The notes: generated by a model from the sequence alone, not told the origin. Positions 8,705 through 17,649 are shown, counted from the first letter of the stretch. The stretch is DNA of 64,000 bases from Pararhizobium_B sp963760965 (GCA_963760965.1 CAVXEW010000014.1:1-64000), one strand, 5' to 3'. Translations and numbers: made by a program.

Positions 8705-10660
8705 ATGGTGTCACGGGAAGTGAAGCTGTGCGGGACGGAAATTGCCGACGAACCGACGCGGACGGTCTCGGCCGGTGCGTTGTCGGTGGAGCTCGACAAG
8801 GGTGCCTTGCGATATGTGCGGTACGGCGGCCACGAGGTGCTGCGCCAGATCGCATTCCTTGTCCGGGACGAGAACTGGGGCACCTTCTCGCCGACGATCG
8901 GCGAACTGGTCGTCGAGGAAGATGCCGACGGCTTCTCGCTCGGCTACCGGGCCGAATGCGGCGACGAGGCGCGGCGGCTGGTCTACGAGGCCAGGGTGGA
9001 GGGCAGGGGGGACGGTACCCTGGTCTTCGAGGTGGTCGCGGAGCCCCGGACCGACTTCCTGACGAACCGGGCAGGCTTCATCGTCCTGCATCCGCTGCGG
9101 GGCGTGGCCGGGCGTCCCGTACGTGTGCAGCATGTCGACGGAAGCACGGAGGAGTCCGAATTTCCCGAGGTCATTGACCCGATGTGCCCGTTCCATGACA
9201 TCCGCGCGCTCTCCCACGAGATCGAGGACGGCGTGTGGGCCACCTGCACCATGCAGGGCGACACCTTCGAGATGGAGGACCAGCGCAACTGGTCCGACGC
9301 ATCCTACAAGACTTATGTCCGCCCCCTGGCGCGGCCATGGCCCTATGTCCTGCCCAAGGGCGAAACGGTGAAGCAAACCGTCCGCCTTTCGGTCAGCCGC
9401 AGGCTGGCGGCGCAGCCCGCTGCGGATCGCCGGGGCCCGGTGCGGGTGGAAATCGGCGGAAGGGCGGGAACCCTGCCGGCGATCGGCACGGGCATGCCGG
9501 CCGAGGAGGCGCGGCACGCCCTTTCCAATGGCGCCTTGCTGAAGCGTCTCGCGCCGCGCTGGTTCGTTTGCCAGGTGGACCTGCGAGACGGCCGCGGGGT
9601 CGGAGAGCTTGCCGCATATCGATCGCTGGGCGAGCTGACGGGAGCGGAAATCGTCCTGGAGATCGTGACCACCGGCGGGCCGGATCCGAAAGCAGAGCTC
9701 CTCGACATCGCGTCGGCGATCACCGGGGCAGGCCTCAAACCTTCCGCCGTCGCCGTCTTTCCCGCGCAGGATCTGAAATCCGTTCTCCCCGGATCGCCGT
9801 GGCCGGAAATGCCGGGCTTCGAGGAGACCTACGCGGCGGCGCGTCAAGCGTTTCCCGGGGTGAGCCTCGGCGGCGGCATGGCGACCTATTTCACCGAGCT
9901 GAACCGCAAGCGTCCGCCGGCGGCGCTTCTCGACTACGTCACCCACTGCACCTGTCCGAACGTCCATGCCGCCGACGACCGGTCCGTGATGGAGACCATG
10001 GAGGCGCTGCCCTACCAGATCCTCTCGACGCGCGGATTCATGGGCGAGCAGATCGAGTACCGGATCGGTCCGAGCCAGCTCGGCTGCCGCGAGAACCCCT
10101 ACGGCAACGCAACGGCGCCCAATCCGGACAACGGTCGCGTCTGCCTCGGCCGGATCGATCCGCGCCAGCGCGGACTGTTCAACGCGGCCTGGACCCTGAG
10201 CTACATCTCGGCCTTCGCCTACGGAGGCATTTCCGCGATTGCGCTCGGCGCGCCGACCGGGCCGTTCGGGCACATCTATCGCAAGACCGAATTCACGCAA
10301 CCCGGTTTCGACGAACTGACGGTGCCCGCGGTGTACCCCGCGTTCCACGTGCTGGCGGGATTGGGAAGGTCAGCAGGCAGCCAACTGCTTTCGGTGACGC
10401 CCTCCCGCGACGACAGGCTGAGCGCCCTTGCGCTGCGGGAAGGGAAAGCGACGACGCTGTGGATCGCAAACCGCACGGCCGCCGAGGTGCCGGTCACCGT
10501 GGCTCTTGAGCCCGCAGGGAAGGCGAGTATCGCGGTTCTCGACGAGCATTGCTTCGAGCAACTCGTGACCGCGCCCGATCATCTTGATGTCGCGCGGCGC
10601 GATTTCGACGGCTCTGCAAATCTTGGCGCCTATGCGGTCGCAAGGATCGAGATCGCCTGA
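8705..10660 (+). CDS. ApnL (D-apionate lactonase)-family protein, copy 1
   Basis: A 651-aa protein with no signal peptide. Its size and layout fit the D-apionate lactonase family as I know it: an N-terminal beta-rich domain (about 1-230), a TIM-barrel-like middle (about 240-560) and a small C-terminal beta domain. Notable blocks are MEDQRNW (residues 191-197) followed by SDASYKTYVRPLA, a FTELNRKRPP stretch near residue 400, a DDRSVMETMEALP segment, and an NPYGN and RQRGLF region. Family members open D-apionolactone. It is the last gene of the first ABC operon, 12 bases after the ATPase. A clear paralogue lies at 15682-17628. The ATG at 8705 is chosen over the TTG at 8702 for spacing from GAGGGGAT. 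The family call is from memory of sequence character, not a search. Confidence 0.65.
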   Translation: MVSREVKLCGTEIADEPTRTVSAGALSVELDKGALRYVRYGGHEVLRQIAFLVRDENWGTFSPTIGELVVEEDADGFSLGYRAECGDEARRLVYEARVEGRGDGTLVFEVVAEPRTDFLTNRAGFIVLHPLRGVAGRPVRVQHVDGSTEESEFPEVIDPMCPFHDIRALSHEIEDGVWATCTMQGDTFEMEDQRNWSDASYKTYVRPLARPWPYVLPKGETVKQTVRLSVSRRLAAQPAADRRGPVRVEIGGRAGTLPAIGTGMPAEEARHALSNGALLKRLAPRWFVCQVDLRDGRGVGELAAYRSLGELTGAEIVLEIVTTGGPDPKAELLDIASAITGAGLKPSAVAVFPAQDLKSVLPGSPWPEMPGFEETYAAARQAFPGVSLGGGMATYFTELNRKRPPAALLDYVTHCTCPNVHAADDRSVMETMEALPYQILSTRGFMGEQIEYRIGPSQLGCRENPYGNATAPNPDNGRVCLGRIDPRQRGLFNAAWTLSYISAFAYGGISAIALGAPTGPFGHIYRKTEFTQPGFDELTVPAVYPAFHVLAGLGRSAGSQLLSVTPSRDDRLSALALREGKATTLWIANRTAAEVPVTVALEPAGKASIAVLDEHCFEQLVTAPDHLDVARRDFDGSANLGAYAVARIEIA

Positions 10661-10767
10661 ACTTGCCGGCCGCCAGAAGCAGCAGAGCCCCGTTCCGTAG
10701 CCGTCGCCGTCACGCAGGATAGAGCCGTATCGTACGCCCCCGTCGGGGCAGCTCCCGCTCTTGCCTG

Positions 10768-10817
10768 TTGACAAGCCGCGAAAGAAGCTGCTGAATAGTG
10801 GTCTATTGGTCGGACCA
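10768..10817 (+). promoter_or_regulatory. Promoter with TGGT-N3-ACCA operator before second FCD regulator
   Basis: A consensus TTGACA at 10768-10773 is followed 18 bases later by TGAATA (10792-10797), a fair sigma-70 promoter. Directly downstream is TGGTCGGACCA (10807-10817), an exact palindrome around one central base that fits the TGGT-N3-ACCA consensus of PdhR/LldR-type FCD regulators. A further TGGTC half site lies at 10799-10803. Its position over the start of transcription suits autorepression by the GntR protein encoded at 10832. Confidence 0.6.
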
Positions 10818-10831
10818 CCGGGACAGATGCT

Positions 10832-11647
10832 TTGACAACGCAGGGGAAAGGCAATTCGGCTTCGGCGATCCTGTCACGGGTTCCCAACCTGCGGCGGACG
10901 ATCGAACGGCGCTCGATCAAGGACATCGCCTGCGAGAAGCTCGCCCTGCAGATCGCCTCGGGCGTCATCCAGGTGGGGGACCAGCTTCCGAGCGAGCGGG
11001 AACTATCCATCGCGTTCGGCGTCAGCCGCGAGACGATCCGCGGCGCTTTGCAGACATTGTCGCTGCGCGGCATCGTCGACATCTCGCACGGTTCGCGAAC
11101 GAGGGTGATCAGCAGCGACATCGCGGAGCTCGAGATCGGGATAACCCGCTCGCGCGCCATCAACAGCTACGACATCGAGGAGGTGCACGCCGCGCGTCTC
11201 CTTGTCGAGCTTCAGGTCGTCGGTGACGCTGCCGAACGCATCGACGCGAAGGCGATCGCATTCCTCGACAAGTCGCTGGAGGAACAATCGCATACGCTGG
11301 ACGACCCGGTTCGTTTCCTTATCTGCAACCACGAATTTCACACGGCAATCTACGAGGCAGGGTGCAACGGGCTGCTCGCGGATTTCGTCGCCGACCTCGA
11401 CACCTATGTCATGGAGCACAGGCGGCGCGTGATGATGCAGCCGGGCGCCATCGCGCGCAGCTACAGCGAACACAAGGCGGTCGTCGAGGCGCTGCGCCGG
11501 CACGACCGTGCCGCGACCGTCGAAGCCTTCAGGCAGCACCTGCAGCGGATCTATGAAACGACGAAGCTTCTTCTGGACCAGGAGAAGAAGCGCGAACGAA
11601 GTTCGGCGAGAGCCGAAGGAAGGCGGGCGCGTTCCGGGCGCAGCTAG
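10832..11647 (+). CDS. FCD-domain GntR-family transcriptional regulator
   Basis: Protein of 271 aa starting at a TTG. The winged helix spans about residues 25-95 (QLPSERELSIAFGVSRETIRGAL), and the FCD helical domain covers about 110-245, with HEFHTAIYEA and SYSEHKAVVEAL bearing the expected metal-binding His residues. A basic, Arg/Lys-rich tail (QEKKRERSSARAEGRRARSG) of some 25 residues is extra. It heads the RbsBAC-type importer and tetronate genes and probably represses them. A TGGT-N3-ACCA operator sits upstream. The effector is presumably a tetronate, a lactone or related acid. Confidence 0.9.
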   Translation: MTTQGKGNSASAILSRVPNLRRTIERRSIKDIACEKLALQIASGVIQVGDQLPSERELSIAFGVSRETIRGALQTLSLRGIVDISHGSRTRVISSDIAELEIGITRSRAINSYDIEEVHAARLLVELQVVGDAAERIDAKAIAFLDKSLEEQSHTLDDPVRFLICNHEFHTAIYEAGCNGLLADFVADLDTYVMEHRRRVMMQPGAIARSYSEHKAVVEALRRHDRAATVEAFRQHLQRIYETTKLLLDQEKKRERSSARAEGRRARSGRS

Positions 11648-11709
11648 CGGGCGGAGCCGTTCGGGTCGAAGCGGGCTGCATGGAGGCAGCCGACAAAGGG
11701 AGGAATGAC

Positions 11710-12696
11710 ATGAAGAGAAGACTATTGCTGAGCATGATCGCCGGAGCCGGGCTCCTGGCGAGCATGGGAATTGCGGTTCCGACGCCGGCAGCTGCGGCGA
11801 ACGCCAAGGAACTCGTCTACCTGACGCCAGGTCTGGACCTGCCGTTCTGGCGCTATCTGTCGAAAGGCATCGAATCCGTCGCCAAGAAGAACGGCTACAC
11901 CTATCAGGCGCTGGATTCGCACAACAGTGCGCAGACGCAGCTGCACAACGCACAGGACGCGATCGCGCGCGGCGTCGCCGGCATCGTCATTTCCCCGACG
12001 GACAGCTCGACGTGCCCGAGCGTCCTCGAGCTCGCGGCGAAGGCGAACATCCCGGTGGTCATCGCCGATATCGGAACCAACAGCGGCAAGTACGTCTCGT
12101 TCATCATCTCGGACAACTACAAGGGCGCCTACGGCGTCGGCGAGGCGCTGGCAAAGGCAATGAAGAAGAAGGGCTGGGACGGCGCTCCGTTCGGCATCGT
12201 CGCCATTTCCCAGGCTCGGAAGAACGGCCAGGCCCGCACCAAGGGCTTCATGGACGCCATGAAGAAGGCCGGCTTCACCAAGCGTGCCGGTCTCCAGCAG
12301 ATGGCGTCCTACACTGCCGACGAAACCTTCAAGTTCACCCAGGACATGCTGACCTCCAATCCGGGAATGCACGGCCTGTTCGTCCAGACGGACCAGCCGG
12401 CGATCGGTGCGCTCAGGGCAATCCGGGCGGCGCGCAGGAACGGACAGGTGCTCGTGGCCGCCTTTGACGGCATCCCGCAATTCGTCGACCTGCTGAAGTC
12501 GGGCAAGATCGTCGTATCCGGTATGCAGCAGCCGTACCTGATGGGCGTGAGGTCCGGGGAAGCCATGATCAAGCATCTCAAGGGCGGCAAGCCCGAGAAA
12601 CAGATCCTGGTGCCGATTCTCGTCGTGACGAGCGACAACATAGACCAGAAGTTGCCGACGGTGAAGAAGACCGTCTTCGCCAACGAGATGAAGTAA
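11710..12696 (+). CDS. Periplasmic sugar-binding protein (RbsB-like, ABC importer)
   Basis: Protein of 328 aa in periplasmic-binding-protein family 4. It has a Sec signal peptide: MKRRLLLSMIAGAGLLASMG, then an AAA-type cleavage site near residue 32. The mature protein shows the family pattern DLPFWRYLSKGIESVAKKNG, then DAIARGVAGIVISPTD and later LVAAFDGIPQFVDLLKSGKI, the ribose-binding-like ligand loops. The chosen ATG has GGGAGGA about 6 bases upstream. It is followed by a strong hairpin and the ATPase and permease genes. With the downstream enzymes, the ligand is predicted to be a four- or five-carbon acid sugar or its lactone. Confidence 0.92.
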   Translation: MKRRLLLSMIAGAGLLASMGIAVPTPAAAANAKELVYLTPGLDLPFWRYLSKGIESVAKKNGYTYQALDSHNSAQTQLHNAQDAIARGVAGIVISPTDSSTCPSVLELAAKANIPVVIADIGTNSGKYVSFIISDNYKGAYGVGEALAKAMKKKGWDGAPFGIVAISQARKNGQARTKGFMDAMKKAGFTKRAGLQQMASYTADETFKFTQDMLTSNPGMHGLFVQTDQPAIGALRAIRAARRNGQVLVAAFDGIPQFVDLLKSGKIVVSGMQQPYLMGVRSGEAMIKHLKGGKPEKQILVPILVVTSDNIDQKLPTVKKTVFANEMK

Positions 12697-12702
12697 CCGC
12701 GC

Positions 12703-12729
12703 GCCGGCCCGCCTTCCGCGCGGGCCGGC
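12703..12729 (+). terminator. 10-bp GC hairpin after binding-protein gene
   Basis: GCCGGCCCGC (12703-12712) pairs exactly with GCGGGCCGGC (12720-12729) across a 7-base loop. There is no T run. As in the first importer of this window, the hairpin sits immediately after the binding-protein stop, where it can stabilise that message and damp downstream expression. Confidence 0.55.
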
Positions 12730-12745
12730 CGCCGGCCGGATCACC

Positions 12746-14653
12746 ATGACACGAACCACTTCCATAGATGCCGCAGGGCAGCCCCTGCTCGTCGCCACGG
12801 ACATCCACAAGACGTTCGGCCGCACGCGCGCGCTCGCCGGCGCCGACCTCGAGGTCAGGATCGGGGAGGTGCATGGATTGCTCGGCGCCAACGGGGCCGG
12901 CAAGTCCACCCTGTCCAAGGCGATCTGCGGCCATATCGCGTGCGAAAGCGGCAAGTTCCTCTATCGCGACGCGCCTCTGAAATTGCGGAACACGCGCGAT
13001 GCGCTGAACGCCGGCATCTCTATCGTCATGCAGGAGACGTCGCTTGCACCGGACCTTTCGGTGCTGGAGAACATCTTCCTGCCGGAACTCGGCCGCCCCG
13101 GCTGGCTGAACCGGACGCACCAGCGCCGCGCTGCCAGCGAAATTCTCTCGCGGCTCGGCCATGAGCACATCCTGCCGCTGGATCGCGAGGTGCGGCTGCT
13201 CTCCGCCGCGCAGCGCCAGCTCGTCGAGATCGCCAAGGCGCTGGCCGTCGACGCCGATCTCATCATCTTCGACGAACCGACGGCGTCGCTGAGCCCGAGC
13301 GAGGTGGAGCGGCTCTTCGACGTCATGTCTCGGCTGCGCGAGGAGGGACACGCCCTGATGTTCGTCTCGCACCGCCTCGAGGAGGTCTTCGCCATCACCG
13401 ACAGGGTGACGGTCATGCGCGAGGGCCGAACGGTGCTCGCTTCCCGCGAAACGGCGACACTGACACAGAACGAAATCATCCGTGCGATGGTCGGGCAGGA
13501 CCTCGGACCGATCTACGCGCAGGCGTCCGACGAGGAGGCGCGGGGGCCGGCGGAAGCGCCGGTCGTGCTGTCGGTCGAAAGCCTTTCCGCTCCGCCGGCC
13601 GTCCGCGACGTCTCCTTCGAAGTCCGTCGCGGCGAGATTCTCGGCCTCGGCGGGCTCGTGGGTGCCGGGCGCTCGGAGGCCGTCGAGACCATCTTCGGCC
13701 TCAGGCCCCGCGCCGGCGGAACGGTGACGCTCGACGGCGCGCCCTTCAGTCCGCGCAAGCCGAGCGATGCCATCCGGGCCGGCGTCGGCTTCGTCGCCGA
13801 GGACCGGCGCACGCAGAACATCGTGCCGGACTTCTCCGTCAAGGAGAACCTGCTGCTCGCTCATCTGGGCGAGCATCGCGGCTTCGGCCTCGACTATCGC
13901 AGGCGGGAGAAGCGCGTCGAGGAACTGCTCGGCCTCCTGGGACTCCCCTCCGAACGGCTGCTCGATTCGAACATGCTGAACTTTTCCGGCGGGATGCAGC
14001 AGAAGGTCATCATCGCCCGCTGGCTCCTGCTCGACCCCAAGGTGCTCATCCTCGACGAGCCGACCAAGGGCGTCGACATCGGAACGCGATCCTCGATCTA
14101 CGCGATGCTGCGCGACATCGCGGCGACCGGAGTGGCCGTGGTGGTCGTGTCTTCGGACTTCGAGGAACTTCTCGGGCTCGCCCAGCGGGTGGTCGTCATC
14201 AGCGACGGCCTGAGCGTCGCCGACGTTCCGAGCGCAAGGTTGAGCGAGGAGAAGCTGACGCTGCTCGCGGCGCCGCGCACGTCGATGGCGCGAAACACTC
14301 GCGCGCTCAAGCAGATGACGGAGGAGTGCGGCGGCGCGGCGTTCTGGGCGCTCGTCGATGGCGACGAGATCATTTGCCTGAACTCCGTCGTGGCGGACGC
14401 CGCAGCCGACCCCGGTTTCCGGGCCGGCGATGCCAGGCTCGCATCCGAAACCCTCATCCCCGAAGCCCTCGATCGCCGGCAGCCGGTCTTCGTCACCGAG
14501 AAGGACGGCGCGAGGACGACGATGCTGATGCAGATGACCAGCGGCCGGGGCCATGACTTCGGCTGGATCGGCCTGACCCTCGCAGGTGCCGGCTCCCGGC
14601 CGCCCGAAGACACCGTCCGTCGACACGTCGAAAAACTTTCGGCCAACCAGTGA
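12746..14653 (+). CDS. RbsA-type double ATP-binding protein with extra C-terminal (GAF-like?) domain
   Basis: Protein of 635 aa; RbsA/MglA ATPases are normally about 500. The first cassette has Walker A GANGAGKST near residue 50, a signature-like LSAAQRQLVEIAKAL and Walker B LIIFDEPTASLS. The second has the usual degenerate P-loop GLVGAGRSE, LSGGMQQKVIIARWL and VLILDEPTKGVD. About 125 residues follow the second cassette (from roughly residue 510, after LTLLAAPRTSMARN). They contain ALKQMTEECGGAAFWALVDG and end in a short hydrophobic WIGLTLAG segment. This looks like a small GAF or sensor-type domain. It powers the importer with the permease at 14670. Core function is certain; the extension is unassigned. 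Confidence 0.9.
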   Translation: MTRTTSIDAAGQPLLVATDIHKTFGRTRALAGADLEVRIGEVHGLLGANGAGKSTLSKAICGHIACESGKFLYRDAPLKLRNTRDALNAGISIVMQETSLAPDLSVLENIFLPELGRPGWLNRTHQRRAASEILSRLGHEHILPLDREVRLLSAAQRQLVEIAKALAVDADLIIFDEPTASLSPSEVERLFDVMSRLREEGHALMFVSHRLEEVFAITDRVTVMREGRTVLASRETATLTQNEIIRAMVGQDLGPIYAQASDEEARGPAEAPVVLSVESLSAPPAVRDVSFEVRRGEILGLGGLVGAGRSEAVETIFGLRPRAGGTVTLDGAPFSPRKPSDAIRAGVGFVAEDRRTQNIVPDFSVKENLLLAHLGEHRGFGLDYRRREKRVEELLGLLGLPSERLLDSNMLNFSGGMQQKVIIARWLLLDPKVLILDEPTKGVDIGTRSSIYAMLRDIAATGVAVVVVSSDFEELLGLAQRVVVISDGLSVADVPSARLSEEKLTLLAAPRTSMARNTRALKQMTEECGGAAFWALVDGDEIICLNSVVADAAADPGFRAGDARLASETLIPEALDRRQPVFVTEKDGARTTMLMQMTSGRGHDFGWIGLTLAGAGSRPPEDTVRRHVEKLSANQ

Positions 14654-14669
14654 CCGGAGCTGCCACCAG

Positions 14670-15647
14670 ATGACCATAGCAAATTCCAACTCGACGCCGC
14701 GCAGGCCGCTCATAGGCCGGATCACCGGTCGCCTGGAACTGCGAATGCTCGGCCTCACCCTCGTTATCGCGGCGGTGCTGTCGGTACTTTCGCCCTATTT
14801 CCTGACGGAGACGAACGTCTTCAACATTCTCGACCAGTCGGTGGTCATCGGCATCGTGTCGGTCGGGATGACCTTCGTCATCCTGACGGGCGGCATCGAT
14901 CTCTCGGTCGGCTCGGTTGCGGGCGTGACCGGCGTCATTCTCGGCCTGTCGCTGCAGCACATGCCGATCTACGCGGCCATCCCGCTCGCCGTCCTGTGCG
15001 GCGCCGGAATCGGCCTCGTCTCGGGCATCCTGATCGCCTATTTCGGCCTTGCCGCCTTCGTCGTCACGCTCGGCATGATGGCGATCGGAAGGAGCCTGGC
15101 CTACATCTTCTCCGGCGCGACGGCGATCTCGAACATCCCCGACAGCTTGTCGAACATCGTCTATACGAGCGTTCTCGGCATACCCGCGAACGTCGCCTTC
15201 CTTCTGCTGACCTTCGTCGTGGCGTGGGCCTACCTGACCTACACGAAGGGCGGGCGAACGATCTACGCGATCGGCTCGAACAAGGAGGCCGCGCGCACCG
15301 CCGGGCTCAGCATCCTGTTCTACAGCGTGCTGCCCTACGTGATTTCCGGCGCTCTCTCGGCCGTCGCCATCACCTTTTCCATCGCGCAGCTCCTGTCGGT
15401 CGACCCGCTCATGGGCAACATGATGGAACTCGACGCGATCGCCGCGGTCGTCATCGGTGGCGCAAGCCTCTACGGAGGCCGCGGATCGATCGTCGGAACC
15501 CTCTTCGGGGTCCTCATCATGGTCATGATCCGCAACGGACTGAACCTGCTCGGAGTCTCGCCGTTCTGGCAGGGCTCCGCCATCGGTCTCATCATCATCG
15601 TCGCGCTCCTGGTCGAACGTCTCGTCAGCACACGGGCGGAAGGCTGA
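14670..15647 (+). CDS. ABC sugar transporter permease (RbsC-like)
   Basis: Permease of 325 aa of the ribose/xylose/galactose type, with roughly eight to ten transmembrane segments starting near residue 25 (MLGLTLVIAAVLSVLSPYF). The family signatures GGIDLSVGSVAG near residue 75 and later IYAIGSNKEAARTAGL are intact, as is GGASLYGGRGSIVGTLFG toward the end. The ATG at 14670 is preceded by GGAG; upstream in-frame ATGs overlap the ATPase gene and are less likely. It forms the membrane channel for the binding protein at 11710. Confidence 0.93.
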   Translation: MTIANSNSTPRRPLIGRITGRLELRMLGLTLVIAAVLSVLSPYFLTETNVFNILDQSVVIGIVSVGMTFVILTGGIDLSVGSVAGVTGVILGLSLQHMPIYAAIPLAVLCGAGIGLVSGILIAYFGLAAFVVTLGMMAIGRSLAYIFSGATAISNIPDSLSNIVYTSVLGIPANVAFLLLTFVVAWAYLTYTKGGRTIYAIGSNKEAARTAGLSILFYSVLPYVISGALSAVAITFSIAQLLSVDPLMGNMMELDAIAAVVIGGASLYGGRGSIVGTLFGVLIMVMIRNGLNLLGVSPFWQGSAIGLIIIVALLVERLVSTRAEG

Positions 15648-15681
15648 GCCGCATGCAACAAGCGAAAGGGAGGAAGAAGCA

Positions 15682-17628
15682 ATGAGCGCCGAGCCCTCGA
15701 CAGCCGTTCGTCTCTACGGAACCGAAGAGGCCGTACCGGCACCGCGCATCCTGAAGGCCGGCCCGCTGACCGCCGAGCTGGAGGCTGGAAACCTGCGCTA
15801 CGTCCGCTATGGCGGCGTGGAACTCCTGCGCGCAATCTCCTTCATCGTCAGGGACCGCAACTGGGGCACCTATAATCCCGAAATCGAGGATCTCGTAGTC
15901 GAGGAGGAAGGCGGCAGCTTCCGCGTGCGCTATCGCGCGACCGCCGCCGACGCCGGCCAGCGCCTGGAGTACGTCGCGGAAATCGAAGGCCGCTCCGACG
16001 GCCACCTGGTCTTTCGCGGTACCGGCAAGGCCGTGAGCGACTTCGTCACGAACCGGACCGGCTTCGTCGTCCTGCATCCCGGCGAAGTGGTCGCCGGAAA
16101 GCCTGTCGAGATCGAGCACGTGGACGGCGGTCACGAGAAGGCGACTTTCCCGGAGATCATAGACCCGGTGCAGCCGATGATGGACTTGCGCGCGCTCACC
16201 CATGAAGCCGCACCGGGCCTTTCGGTGACCTGCCGCATGGAGGGTGACACCTACGAAATGGAGGACCAGCGCAACTGGACGGACGCCTCCTACAAGACCT
16301 ATGTGCGCCCGCTGGCGCTGCCGTGGCCCTATACCCTCGGCGCCGGATCGACGATCGAACAGTCGGTGACGCTCGAGGTGGAGGGAAGCCCGCCTTCCCG
16401 CCAGTCCGCAGGCGGCGGGATCGAGCTCGCGCTCGAGGAGATGGCGGGTGACATGCCCGTCCTCGGCGCGGGCCTCGATCCGGACGACGCCGACGGCGCC
16501 CTGTCGGAAGCGGACACCCTGCGCAATCTCGACCTCGACCACGTGCTTTGCCGCTTCGACCCGCGCCGCGGACACGATCGGGAAACGCTTCGGAAGGGGC
16601 TCGACCTCGCAAGGAAGATCGGTGCGTCGGCATGGCTCGAGGCCGTGGTCTCCAGCGTCGACGGGTTTTCCGCGGAGATCGAGGAACTCGGCCGGACGAT
16701 GGCGGACCTGGACGGCACATTCGACACCGTGCTCGCAAGCCCCGCGCCGGACCTCAAGTGCACGCTGCCGGGGAGCCCGTGGCCGCCATGTCCGCCACTC
16801 GCGGATGTCTACGAGGCTGCCCGGCGGGCCTTCCCGGACGCGCGCCTCGGCGGCGGAATGTTCAGCTATTTCACAGAGCTGAACCGCAAGCGGCCGCCGC
16901 TCGATCAGCTGGATCTCGTGAGCTTCACGACATCGGCGATCGTCCATGCGGGCGACGACAGGTCCGTGATGGAGGGCCTCGGCGCGCTTCCCTTCATCGC
17001 ACGCAGCGCCGCCGCTATCGCCGGCGGCAAGCCGGTCGCGGTCGGGCCGAGCGCCATCGGCATGCGCGACAATCCGTATGGCGAGAAGCCGATGGCCAAT
17101 CCCGGCAACATCCGCCAGGCGATGAACTACAACGACCCGCGCCAGAGAGGCTTGCTCGGTGCCGCCTGGAACCTCGCCTACTTCGCCCATTTCGCAGAAG
17201 GCGGGGCAGGGGCGGTCACGCTCGGCGGGCTTGCCGGCCCGTTCGGCACGGTGCATCGGCCCATGCCCTGGCCGCAACCCTGGTACGACGAGGCAGGCGG
17301 CCTCTTCCCGGTCTTCCACGTCCTGCGCGGGCTTGCCGGGCTGAAGGGCGCGAAGCGGGTCCGGCTGCGGAACTCGGCGCCCTACAGGCTCCAGGCCGTC
17401 GCCGGGCGGACGGACGAGGGAACCGAGGTCTGGCTCGCAAACCTGACACCGGCGGAAATCGAAGTTACGCTGGCCGGATGCGCCGTCAATGAGAGCAGCA
17501 TGCTCGACGCCGGCAGTTTCGTTGCTGCCAGCCGGAGCGCGGATTTCATGGATCGAATGAACGAAGACGGGGACGGCGGACCGGTGAAGCTGCCGGCCTT
17601 CGCAGTCATGCGCCTCAGGCTGGCGTGA
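15682..17628 (+). CDS. ApnL (D-apionate lactonase)-family protein, copy 2
   Basis: A 648-aa cytosolic protein clearly paralogous to the one at 8705-10660. It shares the RYVRYGG.E.LR.I.F.VRD.NWGT opening, MEDQRNW (about residues 193-199) with TDASYKTYVRPLALPWPY, the FTELNRKRPP block, the GDDRSVMEGLGALPF stretch and the NPYGEKP and RQRGLLGAAW elements. Domain order looks the same: beta domain, TIM-like barrel, C-terminal beta domain. GGGAGGAAG precedes the ATG. It sits between the RbsC-like permease and denD, so it should act on the imported compound before DenD. Lactone hydrolysis of a tetronolactone or apionolactone is the natural guess. Cys/His positions differ between copies, hinting at different substrates. 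Confidence 0.65.
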   Translation: MSAEPSTAVRLYGTEEAVPAPRILKAGPLTAELEAGNLRYVRYGGVELLRAISFIVRDRNWGTYNPEIEDLVVEEEGGSFRVRYRATAADAGQRLEYVAEIEGRSDGHLVFRGTGKAVSDFVTNRTGFVVLHPGEVVAGKPVEIEHVDGGHEKATFPEIIDPVQPMMDLRALTHEAAPGLSVTCRMEGDTYEMEDQRNWTDASYKTYVRPLALPWPYTLGAGSTIEQSVTLEVEGSPPSRQSAGGGIELALEEMAGDMPVLGAGLDPDDADGALSEADTLRNLDLDHVLCRFDPRRGHDRETLRKGLDLARKIGASAWLEAVVSSVDGFSAEIEELGRTMADLDGTFDTVLASPAPDLKCTLPGSPWPPCPPLADVYEAARRAFPDARLGGGMFSYFTELNRKRPPLDQLDLVSFTTSAIVHAGDDRSVMEGLGALPFIARSAAAIAGGKPVAVGPSAIGMRDNPYGEKPMANPGNIRQAMNYNDPRQRGLLGAAWNLAYFAHFAEGGAGAVTLGGLAGPFGTVHRPMPWPQPWYDEAGGLFPVFHVLRGLAGLKGAKRVRLRNSAPYRLQAVAGRTDEGTEVWLANLTPAEIEVTLAGCAVNESSMLDAGSFVAASRSADFMDRMNEDGDGGPVKLPAFAVMRLRLA

Positions 17629-17649
17629 CCTAGGGAAAGGGCAGATCGA

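Noticed and set aside
12578..14758. 726-codon open frame on the minus strand
   Set aside because: Antisense to the RbsA-type ATPase, whose Walker motifs are plain on the plus strand.
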